NCBI GenBank assembly: GCA_000437895.1
Contig: FR902140.1
Coordinates: 1,798 to 54,939 of the forward strand
Length of the DNA stretch: 53,142 bases
Direction: 5' to 3'
Origin: Clostridium sp. CAG:914
Lineage (GTDB): Bacteria > Bacillota_I > Bacilli_A > RF39 > UBA660
Shown here: piece by piece, positions 52,146 through 53,142 of the stretch
Numbering within the stretch: the first letter of the stretch is position 1
How the letters are laid out: every line of letters starts with the position of its first letter
The notes under the pieces: model-generated
Told to the model about the DNA's origin: nothing
The model's input: the letters and a program-made list of their open reading frames with translations, nothing else
Database searches by the model: none
Translations under genes and position numbers: made by a program

Positions 52146-52180
52146 AAACTTGGTACGAAAGTATCAAGTTTTATATTTTA
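52146..52180 (+). terminator. Terminator after tRNA-Trp
   Basis: AAACTTGGTAC (52146-52156), GAAA tetraloop, GTATCAAGTTT (52161-52171) with one G:T pair, followed by TATATTTT. Confidence 0.7.
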
Positions 52181-52199
52181 ATTAGAAAGAAGGAAAAAA

Positions 52200-52955
52200 A
52201 TGGAATATAGTTTTGCTAAAGCTGTAAAATTATTTATGGTTTTTGATATATTAGGGGATACAGAAAGAACAGGTCCTTTACTTTGGCAAATAGAACGTAA
52301 AAGGCTTGAAGATGTTAAAAATCATATATTAGATTTGTTATTGATTGCAAGAATTTTAAAAAAATATTTTCCTGATAATATAGATTATAATAAAATTAAT
52401 GATTACATAATGTGTCATGATTTGCCAGAAGCAATTACTGGAGACATAACTAAGTTTGAAGGAGTTTCTGATGAGGAAATAAGAAGAGTAACAAATTTAG
52501 CTATTGATTATTTATCCAATAGATTTGATAATGTATTAGATCTCAGAAAGATATTGAATAACTATGAAAATAGAGTTGATATTGAATCTAAAATAGTTAA
52601 TATGATAGATAAAGTTCACTCATCTACTACTTTTATAAAATACCAAAGTGAAAAAAATATTGATATGGATGATCCAAGAATTATTCCAGAATTAAGAAAT
52701 CACCCATTTGTCTTAAAGAAAATAGAAGAAGGAAAAGATTTAGCCGATATTTTCTTTGAATTTCACTTAAAATCTGTTAATATTACAGATGAAGAGTGTA
52801 AAAGATATGCTATCAGTAGAGAAATAGCAGATAAAATAGTTAATGCCATTAGAGCATTCGCAAATGAAATGTATAATCAAAAATTAAATGGAACTCTTTT
52901 AGATACAAAAAAAGATTTTCCTACAGATGCAATGAAATATAATAGAAACAAATAA
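52200..52955 (+). CDS. HD-domain hydrolase (YfbR/HDDC2-like)
   Basis: A 251-residue metal-dependent phosphohydrolase of the HD_3 type; relatives are deoxynucleoside 5'-monophosphatases. The HD pair is H73/D74 in MCHDLPEAITGD, a first metal-ligand histidine candidate lies in KNHILDLLL, and the late ligand lies in MIDKVHSS. An AAGAAGGA ribosome binding site precedes the ATG. It is longer than YfbR (about 200), with an extra helical C-terminal part. A role in nucleotide pool cleaning would fit but is not shown. Confidence 0.8.
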   Translation: MEYSFAKAVKLFMVFDILGDTERTGPLLWQIERKRLEDVKNHILDLLLIARILKKYFPDNIDYNKINDYIMCHDLPEAITGDITKFEGVSDEEIRRVTNLAIDYLSNRFDNVLDLRKILNNYENRVDIESKIVNMIDKVHSSTTFIKYQSEKNIDMDDPRIIPELRNHPFVLKKIEEGKDLADIFFEFHLKSVNITDEECKRYAISREIADKIVNAIRAFANEMYNQKLNGTLLDTKKDFPTDAMKYNRNK

Positions 52956-53142
52956 GAAAGGTGTAAAAATAAAAATTGGGAATTGCCTTTAAAATCGTGC
53001 CATAATATATGTAAAATTAAAAGTTTAAAGTCTAATATAAATCTAACCTCAAAAAAAGAGGTTAGATTTTTCAAAAGAAAATTACTTTACTAAAAGCAAA
53101 AAAAAATGTAAAAAAACGAAAAAAATACAAAAAAATGCTTGA
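52956..53142. other. Non-coding tail of the window with a terminator and A-rich DNA
   Basis: No gene is visible here. A -35-like TTGCCT (52983-52988) with TAATAT downstream precedes a strong hairpin (53040-53068), so a short transcript could arise. The last 60 bases are A-rich with no open frame of note. Confidence 0.4.
53040..53072 (+). terminator. Strong terminator hairpin after the HD-domain gene
   Basis: AATCTAACCTC (53040-53050), 7-A loop, GAGGTTAGATT (53058-53068) and a T-run. Confidence 0.8.

Noticed and set aside
1..53142. A Mycoplasma-type genetic code (TGA = Trp)
   Set aside because: The serine recombinase ends in TGA at 7449-7451, tryptophans are encoded by TGG, and only a CCA-anticodon tRNA-Trp is seen.
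1..53142. CRISPR array or tandem direct repeats
   Set aside because: No regularly spaced repeats were found on reading through; repetitive text occurs only as low-complexity codons in coat-like and surface proteins.

Overview
The window is a strongly AT-rich bacterial chromosome segment. TGA is used as a stop (the serine recombinase ends in TGA), so the standard bacterial code applies. Gene order and families (rimP-nusA-ylxR-infB, rbfA-nrnA-truB, gatCAB, LtaS-type sulfatases, GtrA, YidD, DUF368/PopT, HTH-type TetR) point to a low-GC Firmicute. Desulfoferrodoxin and archaeal-type ProRS suggest an anaerobe, perhaps an uncultured gut Bacilli lineage. I cannot name a species.

Layout. 1-2.3 kb: tRNA-Gly, ffh, a short-chain dehydrogenase. 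2.4-9.2 kb: a small CotD-like coat-protein gene whose two halves lie 6.4 kb apart (2428-2640 and 9006-9134). The intervening DNA carries desulfoferrodoxin, a P-type cation ATPase, a 45-residue ORF, a large serine recombinase, a decayed BRO/antirepressor-like gene, an unknown membrane protein and a NERD-domain protein. Removing the insert at a shared ACATG core restores an in-frame 113-residue coat-like protein, and joining the element ends makes a perfect 10+10 bp inverted repeat, as expected of an attP. This is the main discovery of the window: an integrated serine-integrase element with exactly definable ends.

9.2-14.9 kb: nucleoside phosphorylase, TetR regulator divergent from an acyl-CoA synthetase with a palindromic operator between them, HAD phosphatase, lipid kinase, yidD, dCMP deaminase and tRNA-Arg. 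15.0-30.3 kb: information-processing genes: a one-domain rimP, nusA, ylxR (rnpM), infB, rbfA, nrnA, truB, gatC, gatA, gatB, asnS, proS and secG, then popT and ligA. 30.4-33.1 kb: a large anchored surface protein with a C-terminal domain resembling formylglycine-generating-enzyme/C-type-lectin folds. 33.2-34.1 kb: rplM-rpsI on the minus strand.

34.2-46.8 kb is a cell-surface region. It holds a four-gene operon (CotH kinase with lamin-tail domains, a second lamin-tail protein, a VTC-type domain protein, a DUF4956 membrane protein), then TspO, a GtrA/GT2 pair, a processive-type membrane glycosyltransferase and two divergent LtaS-like phosphoglycerol transferases whose promoters share the same -35 region. 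46.9-53.1 kb: recA, a three-gene phosphorelay (HPt; REC with degenerate HD-GYP; 7TM hybrid histidine kinase), tRNA-Trp and an HD-domain hydrolase.

Transcription signals are easy to read. Many promoters have a near-perfect 17-bp spacer or an extended -10 (TGnTATAAT), and many hairpin terminators begin inside or immediately at the stop codon. All functional calls come from reading motifs by eye; no database search was run.
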